A stretch of 43,527 bases of DNA from JAAZHD01 sp012510895 (GTDB taxonomy: Bacteria > Bacillota > Clostridia > Caldicoprobacterales > DTU083), in the NCBI GenBank assembly GCA_050951465.1, contig JBMNJC010000001.1:1-43527 (forward strand), written 5' to 3'. The notes under the pieces are model-generated. The model made no database searches. It worked only from the letters and a program-made list of their open reading frames with translations, and was not told the DNA's origin. The position numbers and the translations under genes are program-made. Below, piece after piece: positions 7,914 through 17,109 of the stretch (the stretch's first letter is position 1; every line of letters begins with the position of its first letter).

Positions 7914-9704
7914 TTGAAAGCTAATGAACTAAGGAAGAAATTCCTTGCTTTTTTTGAAGAAAAAGGACATGCCGTGATTCCCAGTGCCTCTTTAATACCG
8001 GAAAATGATCCCACAGTTTTATTCACCACTGCCGGAATGCATCCTTTAGTTCCGTATCTGTTAGGAGCCAAACATCCTGCAGGAAAACGCCTGACCAATG
8101 TGCAGAAATGCATTCGAACAGGTGATATAGATGATGTAGGGGATACTACCCATTGTACCTTTTTTGAAATGTTGGGAAATTGGTCTTTGGGGGATTATTT
8201 TAAAAAGAAAGCAATAGCATGGAGCTGGGAATTTTTAACTTCAGATAGATGGTTAAATATTCCAAAGGATAGAATATATATATCTGTATTTGAGGGAGAC
8301 GAGAATGCTCCTCGTGATAATGAATCCTATAATTATTGGCGTTCTCATGGTGTAGAAGAAGATCATATATTTTTCCTGCCTAAGGAGCATAATTGGTGGG
8401 GGCCCGCAGGTACTACAGGCCCATGCGGTCCGGATACAGAAATGTTTTATGATACAGGCAAAGAAAAATGCAGCCCTGATTGTGACATTACCTGCAATTG
8501 CGGTAAATATGTCGAAATCTGGAATGACGTTTTTATGGAGTATAACAAAACTGCAGATGGCAGATATGAGCCCTTAAATCAGAAAAATGTAGATACCGGT
8601 ATGGGTTTGGATCGTACTATTGCTGTCTTACAGGGCGTAGACTCCGTATACGAAACAGACTTATTTAAGGACATTATGAAAAAAATCGAAGACCTTGCAG
8701 AGCGTGAGTATAAAGAGAATGTAGATACTGTAAGAGCATATAGGATTGTAGCTGATCATATTCGTACTGCAACCTTTATTTTAGGAGATCAAAGAGGAGT
8801 TACTCCTTCCAATGTGGATCAAGGTTACGTATTACGCAGACTAATACGCCGTGCTATTCGTTTCGGCCTGCAAATCGGCATACCAGAAGGAAGAATTTCT
8901 GAAATTGCAAAGGTAGTAGTGAATCAATACAGTGATGTATATCCGGAACTAGCAAAAAATGAAAAAAGAATTATAAGGGAATTAGAGTTGGAAGAAGAAA
9001 GATTCCAAAGAACCATTCGTCAAGGGCTGAGAGAGTTCGAAAAGGTTATATCCGGTATAGATAAAGGTTCCAGGGTGATAGATGGGAAAAGTGCCTTCAG
9101 GCTGTATGATACTTTCGGTTTTCCTTTGGAATTCACTCAGGAATTGGCAAAGGAGAATGGATATGAGGTAGATGTTAAGGGATTCGAAGAAAGCTTCCGG
9201 AAACACCAGGAAGTATCTTCATCAGGAGCTGCTCAAAGATTTAAAGGCGGCCTGGCGGATCATAAAGAAGAAACCACTAAGCTTCATACAGCAACACATC
9301 TGCTTCACACCGCTCTTAGAAAACTACTGGGCGATAGTGTCGAGCAGCGCGGCAGCAATATTACAGCTGAACGTCTTAGGTTTGATTTTTCCTTCCCAAG
9401 AAAGTTAACAAAAGAAGAGCTTGATGAGGTTGAAAGAATAGTAAATGAAGTTATTGATCAGGATCTTGAGGTTAAATGCGAAGAGATGACTGTGGAAGAA
9501 GCACAAAAAGCAGGAGCAATTGGTCTTTTCGAATCCAAGTATGGAGAAAAGGTTAAGGTTTATTCCATTGGTGACTTTTCCAAAGAAATATGCGGGGGTC
9601 CCCATGTTAGCCGGACCGGAGAGCTAGGTAAGTTTAAAATTAAAAAAGAAGGCAGCTCCTCTGCAGGTGTCCGCAGAATCAGAGCAGTTTTAATAGATGA
9701 ATAA
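7914..9704 (+). CDS. alaS: Alanine-tRNA ligase, short form
   Basis: Charges tRNA-Ala with alanine. The class II core is intact: CIRTGDIDDVGDTTH (66-80), FEMLGNWSLGDYF (84-96) and GMGLDRT (229-235). The editing domain carries its zinc ligands, H458 and H462 in HTATHLLH and C560/H564 in CGGPH. At 596 aa it lacks the C-terminal C-Ala domain and much of the linker barrel between the tRNA-binding and editing parts of the usual 870-880 aa enzyme. A Cys cluster (C186, C190, C194, C196) before EIWNDVFMEY marks a subfamily. Start is TTG with SD AAGGAG 10 nt upstream. It leads a run that includes the VOC gene and ispH. Confidence 0.9.
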   Translation: MKANELRKKFLAFFEEKGHAVIPSASLIPENDPTVLFTTAGMHPLVPYLLGAKHPAGKRLTNVQKCIRTGDIDDVGDTTHCTFFEMLGNWSLGDYFKKKAIAWSWEFLTSDRWLNIPKDRIYISVFEGDENAPRDNESYNYWRSHGVEEDHIFFLPKEHNWWGPAGTTGPCGPDTEMFYDTGKEKCSPDCDITCNCGKYVEIWNDVFMEYNKTADGRYEPLNQKNVDTGMGLDRTIAVLQGVDSVYETDLFKDIMKKIEDLAEREYKENVDTVRAYRIVADHIRTATFILGDQRGVTPSNVDQGYVLRRLIRRAIRFGLQIGIPEGRISEIAKVVVNQYSDVYPELAKNEKRIIRELELEEERFQRTIRQGLREFEKVISGIDKGSRVIDGKSAFRLYDTFGFPLEFTQELAKENGYEVDVKGFEESFRKHQEVSSSGAAQRFKGGLADHKEETTKLHTATHLLHTALRKLLGDSVEQRGSNITAERLRFDFSFPRKLTKEELDEVERIVNEVIDQDLEVKCEEMTVEEAQKAGAIGLFESKYGEKVKVYSIGDFSKEICGGPHVSRTGELGKFKIKKEGSSSAGVRRIRAVLIDE

Positions 9705-9779
9705 GCTGTATATGTTAAAAGTGCTTCGATACCCGGTGATAATATAATCAAAAACTGATATAGAATAAGGAGAATAATG

Positions 9780-10190
9780 ATGAATAGAGACATGAAGGGT
9801 CTTGCACATATCGGCATATATACTGATGACATTGAAAAATCAATGAAGTTTTACACAGATATATTAGGGTTTGATTGGATGGATAAAAGAGATGTTCCTG
9901 TTGAGGGAGGCACCATGCAACTTGGCTTTGTAAGCGCCGGAAATCTGGTTATCGAATTGATTCAACCCGTTGATACTTCGGTTATAAAGGAAAGAAAAGC
10001 CGGTATTGTAGATCATATAGCTATTGAAGTAGAAGATATTGACGATGTAATCATCAAGCTGAAAGAAAAAAATCTGGTGTTCAATTCAGAAGAAAAAAAG
10101 GAGAACCCTTATCTTTTTGATGGTATCAGCAATATTTTTTTTGATGGGCCGAATGGAGAGAGACTGGAGCTTTTTCAGTATAATAAATAG
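9780..10190 (+). CDS. VOC family protein (glyoxalase/dioxygenase fold)
   Basis: A 136-aa protein with two beta-alpha-beta-beta-beta units. The metal-ligand positions are H10 (LAHIGIYT), E59 (NLVIELIQ), H79 (VDHIAIEV) and E130 (ERLELFQ), as in glyoxalase I and methylmalonyl-CoA epimerase. Substrate unknown. ATG at 9777 and 9780 are tandem; SD AAGGAG at 9767-9772 favours 9780. It follows alaS by 75 nt and precedes ispH by 41 nt, so it is probably co-transcribed. It is only distantly similar to the VOC protein at the window start. Confidence 0.8.
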   Translation: MNRDMKGLAHIGIYTDDIEKSMKFYTDILGFDWMDKRDVPVEGGTMQLGFVSAGNLVIELIQPVDTSVIKERKAGIVDHIAIEVEDIDDVIIKLKEKNLVFNSEEKKENPYLFDGISNIFFDGPNGERLELFQYNK

Positions 10191-10231
10191 AATATGAGTA
10201 GGTTCTTTAGACCCGTGAAAGGAATGCTGTT

Positions 10232-11110
10232 ATGGCAAGGCAGGTTTATGTAGCTGAAAATGCAGGTTTTTGCTTTGGTGTTCAACGGGCGGTAAATACA
10301 ACTTTGTATGAAAACCAAAAAAAATCATCGAAAGTATTTACTTTAGGTCCTTTGATTCATAATGATGATGTTGTAAAAAATCTGGCTGAACAAGGAATAT
10401 CTCAAATCAGTACCGAGGATATAGAGAGATTAGGGCCGGAAGATGCCTTGGTTATACGTTCTCATGGGGTGACTCCTGAAATATTTGAAAGAATCATGAA
10501 GACCGGAGCAAAAATTATCGATGCTACTTGCCCCTATGTTGCTAGCATCCAACGTAAAGCCAGAAAATATTATGAGGAAGGATATCAAATTGTTATTGTC
10601 GGAGATCCGAATCATCCGGAGGTCATAGGTATTAATGGCTGTTGTAATAATACAGCTATAATCACCAGGAATGGAGATGAATTAAATAATCTGCCTGACC
10701 GAGTCTGTATTCTTTCACAGACTACGGAAAGACAATCGAATTTTGAAAAAACTCGGGAGATTGTGTCTAAAAAGTGTAAAGATATGCTGGCCTTTAATAC
10801 TATATGCAGTGCTACTAGGGAAAGACAGGATAGTGCAGAACAGATTTCGAAAACCGTGGACTTAATGATAGTAATTGGGGGCAGGCACAGTTCCAATACA
10901 AAAAAACTATATGAAGTTTGCAGTGCAAATTGTAAAACTCTTCTAATAGAGAATAAACAAGAGCTGCCTGACTGGGTAAGGACTGATTTGCAGCTGGAAA
11001 GAATAGGAGTGACCGCGGGTGCCTCTACTCCGGATTGGATCATCGATGAGATTGTAGACATAATTTCCTTAATAGCAGATGATCGTGTCATACAGGAGGA
11101 GTCTGATTGA
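10232..11110 (+). CDS. ispH: 4-hydroxy-3-methylbut-2-enyl diphosphate reductase
   Basis: Last enzyme of the methylerythritol phosphate (MEP) pathway, reducing HMBPP to IPP and DMAPP with a [4Fe-4S] cluster. The three cluster cysteines are C14 (GFCFGV), C100 (DATCP) and C192 (NTICSATRERQ). Substrate-binding HG (IRSHGV) and the TE pair in SQTTERQ are present. At 292 aa it is a standalone enzyme, not the IspH-ribosomal protein S1 fusion seen in many Clostridia. Its stop overlaps the ispG start (TTGA, 11107-11110), so the last two MEP steps are translationally coupled. Confidence 0.95.
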   Translation: MARQVYVAENAGFCFGVQRAVNTTLYENQKKSSKVFTLGPLIHNDDVVKNLAEQGISQISTEDIERLGPEDALVIRSHGVTPEIFERIMKTGAKIIDATCPYVASIQRKARKYYEEGYQIVIVGDPNHPEVIGINGCCNNTAIITRNGDELNNLPDRVCILSQTTERQSNFEKTREIVSKKCKDMLAFNTICSATRERQDSAEQISKTVDLMIVIGGRHSSNTKKLYEVCSANCKTLLIENKQELPDWVRTDLQLERIGVTAGASTPDWIIDEIVDIISLIADDRVIQEESD

Positions 11111-12171
11111 AGAGAGCTAAAACACGAAAAATACATATTGCTAATATTGCTATTGGTGGAGATGCACCTATAACTGTACAATCCATGACCAATACTGATA
11201 CAAGAGATATAAAATCCACTGTTTCCCAGATTCACAGGTTGGAAGAGGCCGGGTGTGACATTGTACGCTGCACAGTGCCTGATAAAGAAGCTGCTGAAGC
11301 ATTAGCCAGAATTATACCTCAGATTCACATACCATTGGTTGCGGATATTCATTTCGATTACAGACTTGCCCTTGCATCAATTGAAGCAGGTGTGGCGAAA
11401 CTGCGTATAAATCCAGGCAACATCGGAAAAAAGGAAAACGTTAAAGCTGTAGTTGAAGCTGCAGAAGATAAAGGTGTTCCCATCCGCATTGGTGTTAATT
11501 CCGGTTCACTGAGTAGAGACATTTTGCAGAAGTATGGGGGTGTCTGTCCTGAAGCATTGGTTGAAAGTGCGATGCGTCATGTTGAGATACTGGAAGAATT
11601 AAATTTTAAAGATATTCTTATATCTGTAAAATCCTCTGATGTCCAGGAAATGATCGAGAGCTATCGCCTAATTTCACAAAAGGTGGATTATCCCCTTCAT
11701 ATAGGTGTAACGGAATCTGGTACTGTGAAAAAAGGCACCATTAAATCCAGTGTTGGAATTGGTGCCTTATTATCAGAGGGGATCGGTGATACCATCCGGG
11801 TGTCTTTAACAGGCGACCCAGTGGAAGAGGTTTTTGTGGGAAAAGAGATTTTGAAATCTCTTGGAAATATAAAAGAGGGTGTAGAACTGATATCCTGTCC
11901 AACTTGCGGCCGCACTCAGCTTGATCTGATAAAAATTGCACAAGATGTGGAACAGCGGCTTTCTTCTGTTAAAAAGCATATCAAGGTAGCAGTAATGGGC
12001 TGTGCCGTCAATGGTCCCGGTGAGGCCAGGAGAGCCGATATTGGCTTAGCAGGAGGTAATGGTGAAGGACTTATTTTCAGAGAAGGAAAAATCATTCGCA
12101 AAGTCAAGGAAGAAGATATGGTGGATGAATTAATTAAAGAAATAAAAAAGATCATAGGGGAAAATAATTAA
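11107..12171 (+). CDS. ispG: 4-hydroxy-3-methylbut-2-enyl diphosphate synthase
   Basis: Penultimate MEP-pathway enzyme (GcpE), converting MEcPP to HMBPP. It has the N-terminal TIM barrel (GGDAPITVQSMTNTDTRD, VRCTVPD) and C-terminal cluster ligands C264 and C267 (SCPTCGR), C299 (MGCAVNGPGE) and E306. The 354-aa length is that of the short bacterial form. The TTG start at 11107 overlaps the ispH stop and has SD GGAGGAG 5 nt upstream, inside ispH. Its product is the substrate of IspH encoded just before it. Confidence 0.95.
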   Translation: MKRAKTRKIHIANIAIGGDAPITVQSMTNTDTRDIKSTVSQIHRLEEAGCDIVRCTVPDKEAAEALARIIPQIHIPLVADIHFDYRLALASIEAGVAKLRINPGNIGKKENVKAVVEAAEDKGVPIRIGVNSGSLSRDILQKYGGVCPEALVESAMRHVEILEELNFKDILISVKSSDVQEMIESYRLISQKVDYPLHIGVTESGTVKKGTIKSSVGIGALLSEGIGDTIRVSLTGDPVEEVFVGKEILKSLGNIKEGVELISCPTCGRTQLDLIKIAQDVEQRLSSVKKHIKVAVMGCAVNGPGEARRADIGLAGGNGEGLIFREGKIIRKVKEEDMVDELIKEIKKIIGENN

Positions 12172-12204
12172 TTTTCTTAAAATAGATATGAAGCGGGGTT
12201 TTTT

Positions 12205-13467
12205 ATGGATCAATATATAATGGCATTAAACAGCGGCAGTTCATCATTAAAATTCAATCTATTTAAAAGGGCGGAGAATAATACTCTATATTCCATTCTC
12301 AGTGGGATTGTAGAAGAAGTGGGAAATCCGGAAAAAAGTCAATTGAAATTCGACTTGGATGGCAAAAGGCATAGAGTAAGCCTGCCGGTAGAATCTCATC
12401 GGAAAGCACTAATTATATTATTTCAAGAACTGGAGAAAAACTGTATTCCCATGGAATCAATTGTCGGTGTAGGGCACCGTGTAGTACACGGCGGAGATAA
12501 ATATACAACCAGTGTTTTAATTAATGAAGAGGTTATAAAAACCATTCGAGAGCTTATACCTATTGCTCCCCTGCATAATTCACCTAATCTCATCGGTATA
12601 GAAGAAGCTATAAAACTTCTGCCCCGAATTCCCCATGTAGCTGTATTTGATACCGCATTTCACGGTACAATGCCTGAATATGCCTATCGCTATGCTATAC
12701 CCGAGAATTGGTATCTAAATTACGGTGTGCGACGATATGGTTTTCATGGCACTTCTCATTTATATGTTGCAAAACGCGCGGCAAGATATTTAGGGATTTC
12801 CTTTACAGAGTTTAACGGGATTACAGTACATTTAGGTAATGGCTGCAGCATAACAAAAATACAAAATGGAAAGTCCGTGGATACCAGCATGGGATTTACA
12901 CCCTTGGAAGGATTGGTAATGGGAACGCGCACCGGTGATATTGATCCGGCACTTATTTCCCATGTGGCAAAGCAAATAAAGGATGATAAGGGTTTGTCAC
13001 TGGCAGAAGCATATGAGGTTGTTATGACTGCGCTTAATAAAGAAAGCGGTTTGCGGGCATTAAGCGGGAACGGGGTTTCTATGATGCAGGAAATCCGGCA
13101 GAGAGCCATTGAAGGAGATTTAATTGCAGAGACCGCACTATCAATTTATACTTATAGGGTTGCTAAATACATAGGGGCTTATTGGGCAACTTTGCCTGAA
13201 GTTCATGCCATTATATTTACTGCCGGAGTAGGAGAGAATGAAGGATACGTACGGGCTAAAATACTATCTTATTTAACAAATTTAGACTTTCAGATTAATG
13301 AAAAGAATAATTGGAGCAAACAGGAAATGGAGATAGCCCGAGATAAGACCGGGTTAACATCAGTTTTGGTCATACCGACAGATGAAGAAATTGTGATCGG
13401 ATACGATACCCTGTTCATTGGTGCTTTGAAGCAGGGAGTGCCTGAGACATATCCCTTTGAAAGGTGA
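12205..13467 (+). CDS. ackA: Acetate kinase
   Basis: Interconverts acetyl phosphate plus ADP with acetate plus ATP, the substrate-level phosphorylation step of anaerobes. ASKHA-fold signatures are present: ALNSGSSSLKF (8-18), RVVHGGDKY, RRYGFHGTSH, DTSMGFTPLEGLVMGTRTGD and FTAGVGEN. At 420 aa it is slightly longer than average. SD-like GAAGCGGGG stands 6 nt before ATG. The usual partner pta (phosphotransacetylase) is not adjacent; instead the gene lies 33 nt after ispG, so it may belong to the alaS-isp transcript. The next gene's SD lies in its last codons. Confidence 0.93.
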   Translation: MDQYIMALNSGSSSLKFNLFKRAENNTLYSILSGIVEEVGNPEKSQLKFDLDGKRHRVSLPVESHRKALIILFQELEKNCIPMESIVGVGHRVVHGGDKYTTSVLINEEVIKTIRELIPIAPLHNSPNLIGIEEAIKLLPRIPHVAVFDTAFHGTMPEYAYRYAIPENWYLNYGVRRYGFHGTSHLYVAKRAARYLGISFTEFNGITVHLGNGCSITKIQNGKSVDTSMGFTPLEGLVMGTRTGDIDPALISHVAKQIKDDKGLSLAEAYEVVMTALNKESGLRALSGNGVSMMQEIRQRAIEGDLIAETALSIYTYRVAKYIGAYWATLPEVHAIIFTAGVGENEGYVRAKILSYLTNLDFQINEKNNWSKQEMEIARDKTGLTSVLVIPTDEEIVIGYDTLFIGALKQGVPETYPFER

Positions 13468-13480
13468 GTGCATATTTCAA

Positions 13481-14689
13481 ATGAAGATATTTAAGCGAGT
13501 CATAGTCTTATTATTAGTTTTTTTGTTGGTTATAGTAAGCCGTGTATACGATCAAGGAATATGGACTTTTGGCGATTCAAAGATTTCAGACACTTCTGGT
13601 GAGGCTCAGACAGAAGATCATAACTTTCAATCTGGTCAGAAGCCAGACGCTCAGCCGTCAAAAGGACCATCAGATCATCTTGCCGATATTCCAACACACC
13701 CTTCATCTTCTCCTGAATTAACTCCGGATCAAACTGAAGAATTACCGGTAGAGATACGTATATCTTTCGCCGGAGACTGTACATTAGGAATGGATGAAAC
13801 ATTTACATATGAAAATTCCTTTCAACATCGATATGAGAAGGTCGGGAAAGATCCATCTTACTTTTTCAGGAATGTAAAGCACATATTTGAAAGTGATGAT
13901 CTGACACTTGTGAATCTGGAAACTACATTTACAAAAGCTGAAAAAAAGGCAAACAAGAGGTTCAGATTCAAAGGAGACCCTGAGTATGTAAATATTTTGT
14001 TAAAGGGCAGTGTAGAGATGGTAAATATTGCGAATAATCATATATATGATTATTTAGAACAGGGGTTCAAAGACACTCTGCAAACTTTGAATGATGCTGG
14101 AGTTTTATATTCCGGAGAAGGATATATAGCTTATTATGAAGTAAAAGGGGTCACTATAGGAAGCATAGGATACAGCTATAGTTCCTGGACTGCAGAAATT
14201 AAAGATGATCTGAAAAATGATATTGAAGAAGTCAGAAAAAATGCAGATATTGTAATTGTAAGCTTTCACTGGGGCATAGAACGAGACTATTACCCCAATG
14301 CTGTTCAATTGGAACTGGGAAGGCTGTCCATTGATTTAGGTGCTGATGTTGTAATAGGCCATCATCCACATGTAATACAGGGAATAGATAAATATAAAGG
14401 CAAATACATAGTATATAGTTTGGGCAACTTCTGTTTTGGAGGCAATCGAAATCCTGCAGATAAAGACACATTTATTTTTCAAAATGTTTTTACTGTGCAG
14501 AACGGAGAAATTATAGATAATCAAGGCCTTGTATACCCTTGCAGCGTATCATCCCAAACTAATGTAAACGATTACCAACCTACTTTGCTGAAAGGTCAGG
14601 ATCGGGAAAGAGTAATAAACCGTTTACTGGAATATAGCAGCGCATTGAAATACGGAATAACAGAGAATGATGTTACATTTCTTGAGTAA
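13481..14689 (+). CDS. CapA-like membrane-anchored metallophosphatase
   Basis: A 402-aa protein with an N-terminal signal-anchor (about residues 5-21), a Pro/Ser/Thr-rich linker to about residue 95, then a PGA_cap/CapA domain of the metallophosphatase superfamily. Metal-site motifs are FAGDCTLG, VNLETTF, ANNHIYD, SFHWGIERD and GHHPHV. Homologues act in poly-gamma-glutamate synthesis or hydrolysis at the cell surface, but many clostridial copies have no known polymer, and no capBCD-type genes are here. A TTG at 13457 is in frame; SD AAAGGTGAG, 13 nt before the ATG at 13481, supports the later start. It overlaps none of ackA. Confidence 0.8.
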   Translation: MKIFKRVIVLLLVFLLVIVSRVYDQGIWTFGDSKISDTSGEAQTEDHNFQSGQKPDAQPSKGPSDHLADIPTHPSSSPELTPDQTEELPVEIRISFAGDCTLGMDETFTYENSFQHRYEKVGKDPSYFFRNVKHIFESDDLTLVNLETTFTKAEKKANKRFRFKGDPEYVNILLKGSVEMVNIANNHIYDYLEQGFKDTLQTLNDAGVLYSGEGYIAYYEVKGVTIGSIGYSYSSWTAEIKDDLKNDIEEVRKNADIVIVSFHWGIERDYYPNAVQLELGRLSIDLGADVVIGHHPHVIQGIDKYKGKYIVYSLGNFCFGGNRNPADKDTFIFQNVFTVQNGEIIDNQGLVYPCSVSSQTNVNDYQPTLLKGQDRERVINRLLEYSSALKYGITENDVTFLE

Positions 14690-14708
14690 CTGCAAAGAGG
14701 TGGTTTTA

Positions 14709-15425
14709 TTGCGAGACACAATCCTATTTGATTTGGACGGAACTCTACTGCCCGTGGACATGGATGACTTCGTAAAAATTTATTTTAAAGAAATGGGCAA
14801 ATATTTTCAGGATTTAATAGACGCAGATAAATTGATAGATAATGTATTAATTGGTACAAAGGCTATGTTGACTAATAAAGAAAAGAATAAGACCAATGAA
14901 CAAGTTTTTATGGAGACCTTTGAAAAGCTTATAGATGGCAACCTGAATGTATATAAGGAGAGATTTGATCAGTACTATGATGAGGGATTTTTGAAAATAA
15001 GGGAGATTGTTAGAAAAGAACCGTTGGTAAGAGAAATTGCAACAGTTCTTAAGAATAAAGGATATTCTCTTGTAGTTGCAACAAATCCATTGTTTCCCCT
15101 TAAGGCAATATTGCATCGAATACATTGGGCAGGCTTGAAACCTATGGATTTTATACATATCACAAGTTATGAGAATAGTTCTTTCTGTAAACCTAACCTG
15201 GAGTATTACGAAGAGATTTTAGAAGTAATTGGCAAACGCCCTGAACAGTGCATAATGATAGGAAATGACGTTAGCGATGACATGGTTTCATCCAAACTAG
15301 GCATGGAAACTTTTCTTATAACAAACCATATTGTAAACAGCTATAATCTGCCGGTAAACAGCGATCATAAAGGGACTTATGAGGATCTTTTCTTATTTGT
15401 TAAGGAACTTCCTGATCTGGTTTAA
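14709..15425 (+). CDS. HAD-superfamily hydrolase
   Basis: A 238-aa cytoplasmic haloacid dehalogenase-like phosphatase. Motif I is FDLDGTLLP (D8, D10), motif II VVATNPLF, motif III the lysine in FCKPNLEYY, and motif IV MIGNDVSDDM. The cap inserted after motif I is alpha-helical (C1 type). Substrate is unknown. The ATG at 14667 lies inside the preceding gene without an SD, whereas TTG at 14709 has SD GAGGTGG 5 nt upstream, so I choose TTG. It ends three bases before the stop of a convergent gene. Confidence 0.8.
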   Translation: MRDTILFDLDGTLLPVDMDDFVKIYFKEMGKYFQDLIDADKLIDNVLIGTKAMLTNKEKNKTNEQVFMETFEKLIDGNLNVYKERFDQYYDEGFLKIREIVRKEPLVREIATVLKNKGYSLVVATNPLFPLKAILHRIHWAGLKPMDFIHITSYENSSFCKPNLEYYEEILEVIGKRPEQCIMIGNDVSDDMVSSKLGMETFLITNHIVNSYNLPVNSDHKGTYEDLFLFVKELPDLV

Positions 15426-15428
15426 TGC

Positions 15429-16031
15429 TTATTGTGATTCTGTATCCTTTGTGCTTTTTAGAATCCAATATCCCCCCTGTTTGTTTATTAACTCACAGTT
15501 TCCAAAGATGGATTCTAGTTTATCTGCAGCGGATTTAGCTCCTTGTTTTTTCTGAATAACCAGATACAGACAGCCTCCTGGATACAGATACTCTGTACTC
15601 TGCTCAAATAAAGGATAAATTACTTTTTTACCCGCACGTATAGGCGGATTGCTGACAATTGTATGAAATTTATCATTTATATTTGTAAAACCATCACTGA
15701 CTAAAGCAACTGCATTCTTTATATTATTTCCCCGGATATTGGCTTTAGCTAATTCAACTGCGCGCTGATTTACATCTGCCATTGTCACCTGTGAGCCAGG
15801 GTTTAATTTGGCAATACTAACTCCAATTACACCGTAGCCGCAGCCTAAATCCAGAATTTTCCCTTTCAGCACAGGCAAAGATTTAATCAAGACCATGCTG
15901 CCATAATCTACCTTGCCTTTCGAGAATACTCCTCTGTCTGTAATCAGTTTCAGAGAAAGATCTCTTAATGTAAAATGGATTGTTTTAAGTTGGTGAGGTG
16001 TGCTGGGGTTATTTGTATAATAATGTTCCAT
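15429..16031 (-). CDS. RsmC/YbxB-type class I methyltransferase
   Basis: A 200-aa SAM-dependent methyltransferase. SAM motif I is ILDLGCGYGVIG, the acidic ribose-binding loop is VTMADVNQRAV, and the catalytic NPP motif is in VSNPPIRAGK, typical of exocyclic-amine methyltransferases of the RsmC (16S rRNA m2G1207) group. The N-terminal HYYTNNPSTPH is typical of the Firmicutes YbxB group. SD AAGGAG lies in the last codons of the upstream pseudouridine synthase gene, whose stop directly abuts this ATG, so the two rRNA-modification genes are co-transcribed and probably coupled. Confidence 0.82.
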   Translation of the reverse strand: MEHYYTNNPSTPHQLKTIHFTLRDLSLKLITDRGVFSKGKVDYGSMVLIKSLPVLKGKILDLGCGYGVIGVSIAKLNPGSQVTMADVNQRAVELAKANIRGNNIKNAVALVSDGFTNINDKFHTIVSNPPIRAGKKVIYPLFEQSTEYLYPGGCLYLVIQKKQGAKSAADKLESIFGNCELINKQGGYWILKSTKDTESQ

Positions 16032-16766
16032 TTAACAGTTCTCCTTACTAGAGATAATTATAGATTCCAGTTCTGATGGTGTAAGTTCCCTATAACTGCC
16101 TGGCTTAAGAGATTCATCAAGTTTCAGGCTGCTCATGGAAAGCCTTTTTAAATAGATAACTTTTTTACTCAGAGCATTAAACATTCTTTTTATCTGATGA
16201 AATTTTCCTTCATAAACGGTAATTATAACTCTGGATATATCAGCAGCTTCAAGGATCTTAAGCTCTGCCGGCAGTGTTATATAATCCTTATCCAGTTGGA
16301 TTCCCTGCTTGAAAGCTTGTATATCATTATTTCCAACCTTGCCCGTAACTTCCGCATAATATGTTTTTGAAACATGTTTTTTCGGAGACAGTAGTTGATG
16401 AGCCAACTTGCCATCGTTGGTTAGAATTAATAAACCTTCTGTATCTTTATCCAAACGGCCCACAGGAAACAGATTAAACTTATCATAGGGGTGGGAAAGA
16501 AGATCTATAACGGTTTGAGCATTCAGATCCCTTGTAGCGGTGATAACTCCGGCAGGTTTATTCATCATAAGATAATAAAACTTTTTATAATATAATGGTT
16601 CCCCATTCACAAGAATATTTTCTTTATCCGGGTCTACTAAATATCCAGGATCTGTGATCCTTTTTTTTGAAACGTACACCTCTCCGCTTTTTATAATTTG
16701 TTTTACCTCTTTTCGGCTGCCCAAACCGGAATTAGATAATATTTTGTCTAAACGCATTTTCTCCAT
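16032..16766 (-). CDS. RsuA-family pseudouridine synthase
   Basis: A 244-aa protein with an N-terminal S4 RNA-binding domain (about 4-50, RLDKILSNSGLGSRKEV) and an RsuA/RluB/E/F-type catalytic domain (YLMMNKPAGVI, then GRLDKDTEGLL with catalytic D106, and EGKFHQIKRMF). The single S4 domain plus the GRLD motif fits the enzyme that modifies U516 of 16S rRNA, but RluB-like specificity is not excluded. ATG at 16766 lacks an SD; the ATG three codons later sits only 3 nt after GGAG, so the exact start is uncertain. First gene of a two-gene minus-strand operon. Confidence 0.85.
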   Translation of the reverse strand: MEKMRLDKILSNSGLGSRKEVKQIIKSGEVYVSKKRITDPGYLVDPDKENILVNGEPLYYKKFYYLMMNKPAGVITATRDLNAQTVIDLLSHPYDKFNLFPVGRLDKDTEGLLILTNDGKLAHQLLSPKKHVSKTYYAEVTGKVGNNDIQAFKQGIQLDKDYITLPAELKILEAADISRVIITVYEGKFHQIKRMFNALSKKVIYLKRLSMSSLKLDESLKPGSYRELTPSELESIIISSKENC

Positions 16767-16898
16767 ATATGATTAGGTTCATAAGACTGTAATACACCGC
16801 CTTTCTCTTTAGTCGTATTATACCATATGTTATTTGGTTAATCGATTGCTAATTAAAGATAGACTTTATGATAGAATAATGGGCCTATATTCTTCACT

Positions 16899-17046
16899 TT
16901 GACATTGGGAAACAAGTGTTATAATATACAATTGAGGGAATTTCATAACTACACTTTTTTCGATGACACGAAGGAGTGTATCCTTAAATGCTGAAATAAA
17001 ACAACTATTTTCATATATGCCAATAAAGAATTTGTTACCTTCAGCA
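16899..17046 (+). other. Spacer with promoter-like site and two hairpins
   Basis: The spacer 16767-17109 holds no gene that I can support. TTGACA (16899-16904) and TATAAT (16920-16925) are separated by only 15 nt. Behind them are two hairpins: TACAC/TTCG with CGAA/GTGTA (16950-16980), and TGCTGAA (16989-16995) with TTCAGCA (17040-17046). The promoter points at the transposase 3' end. The hairpins may belong to a short RNA or to the left end of the insertion sequence. Confidence 0.3.
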
Positions 17047-17109
17047 CGTATTATCCTAAAAAGGGCAGACTGATCCCCTGAATAATTATATACCTTTGAA
17101 AAATGTTAC

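Noticed and set aside
9172..9408. Alternate frame inside alaS
   Set aside because: It lies wholly in the editing domain coding region and has no SD or family-like features.
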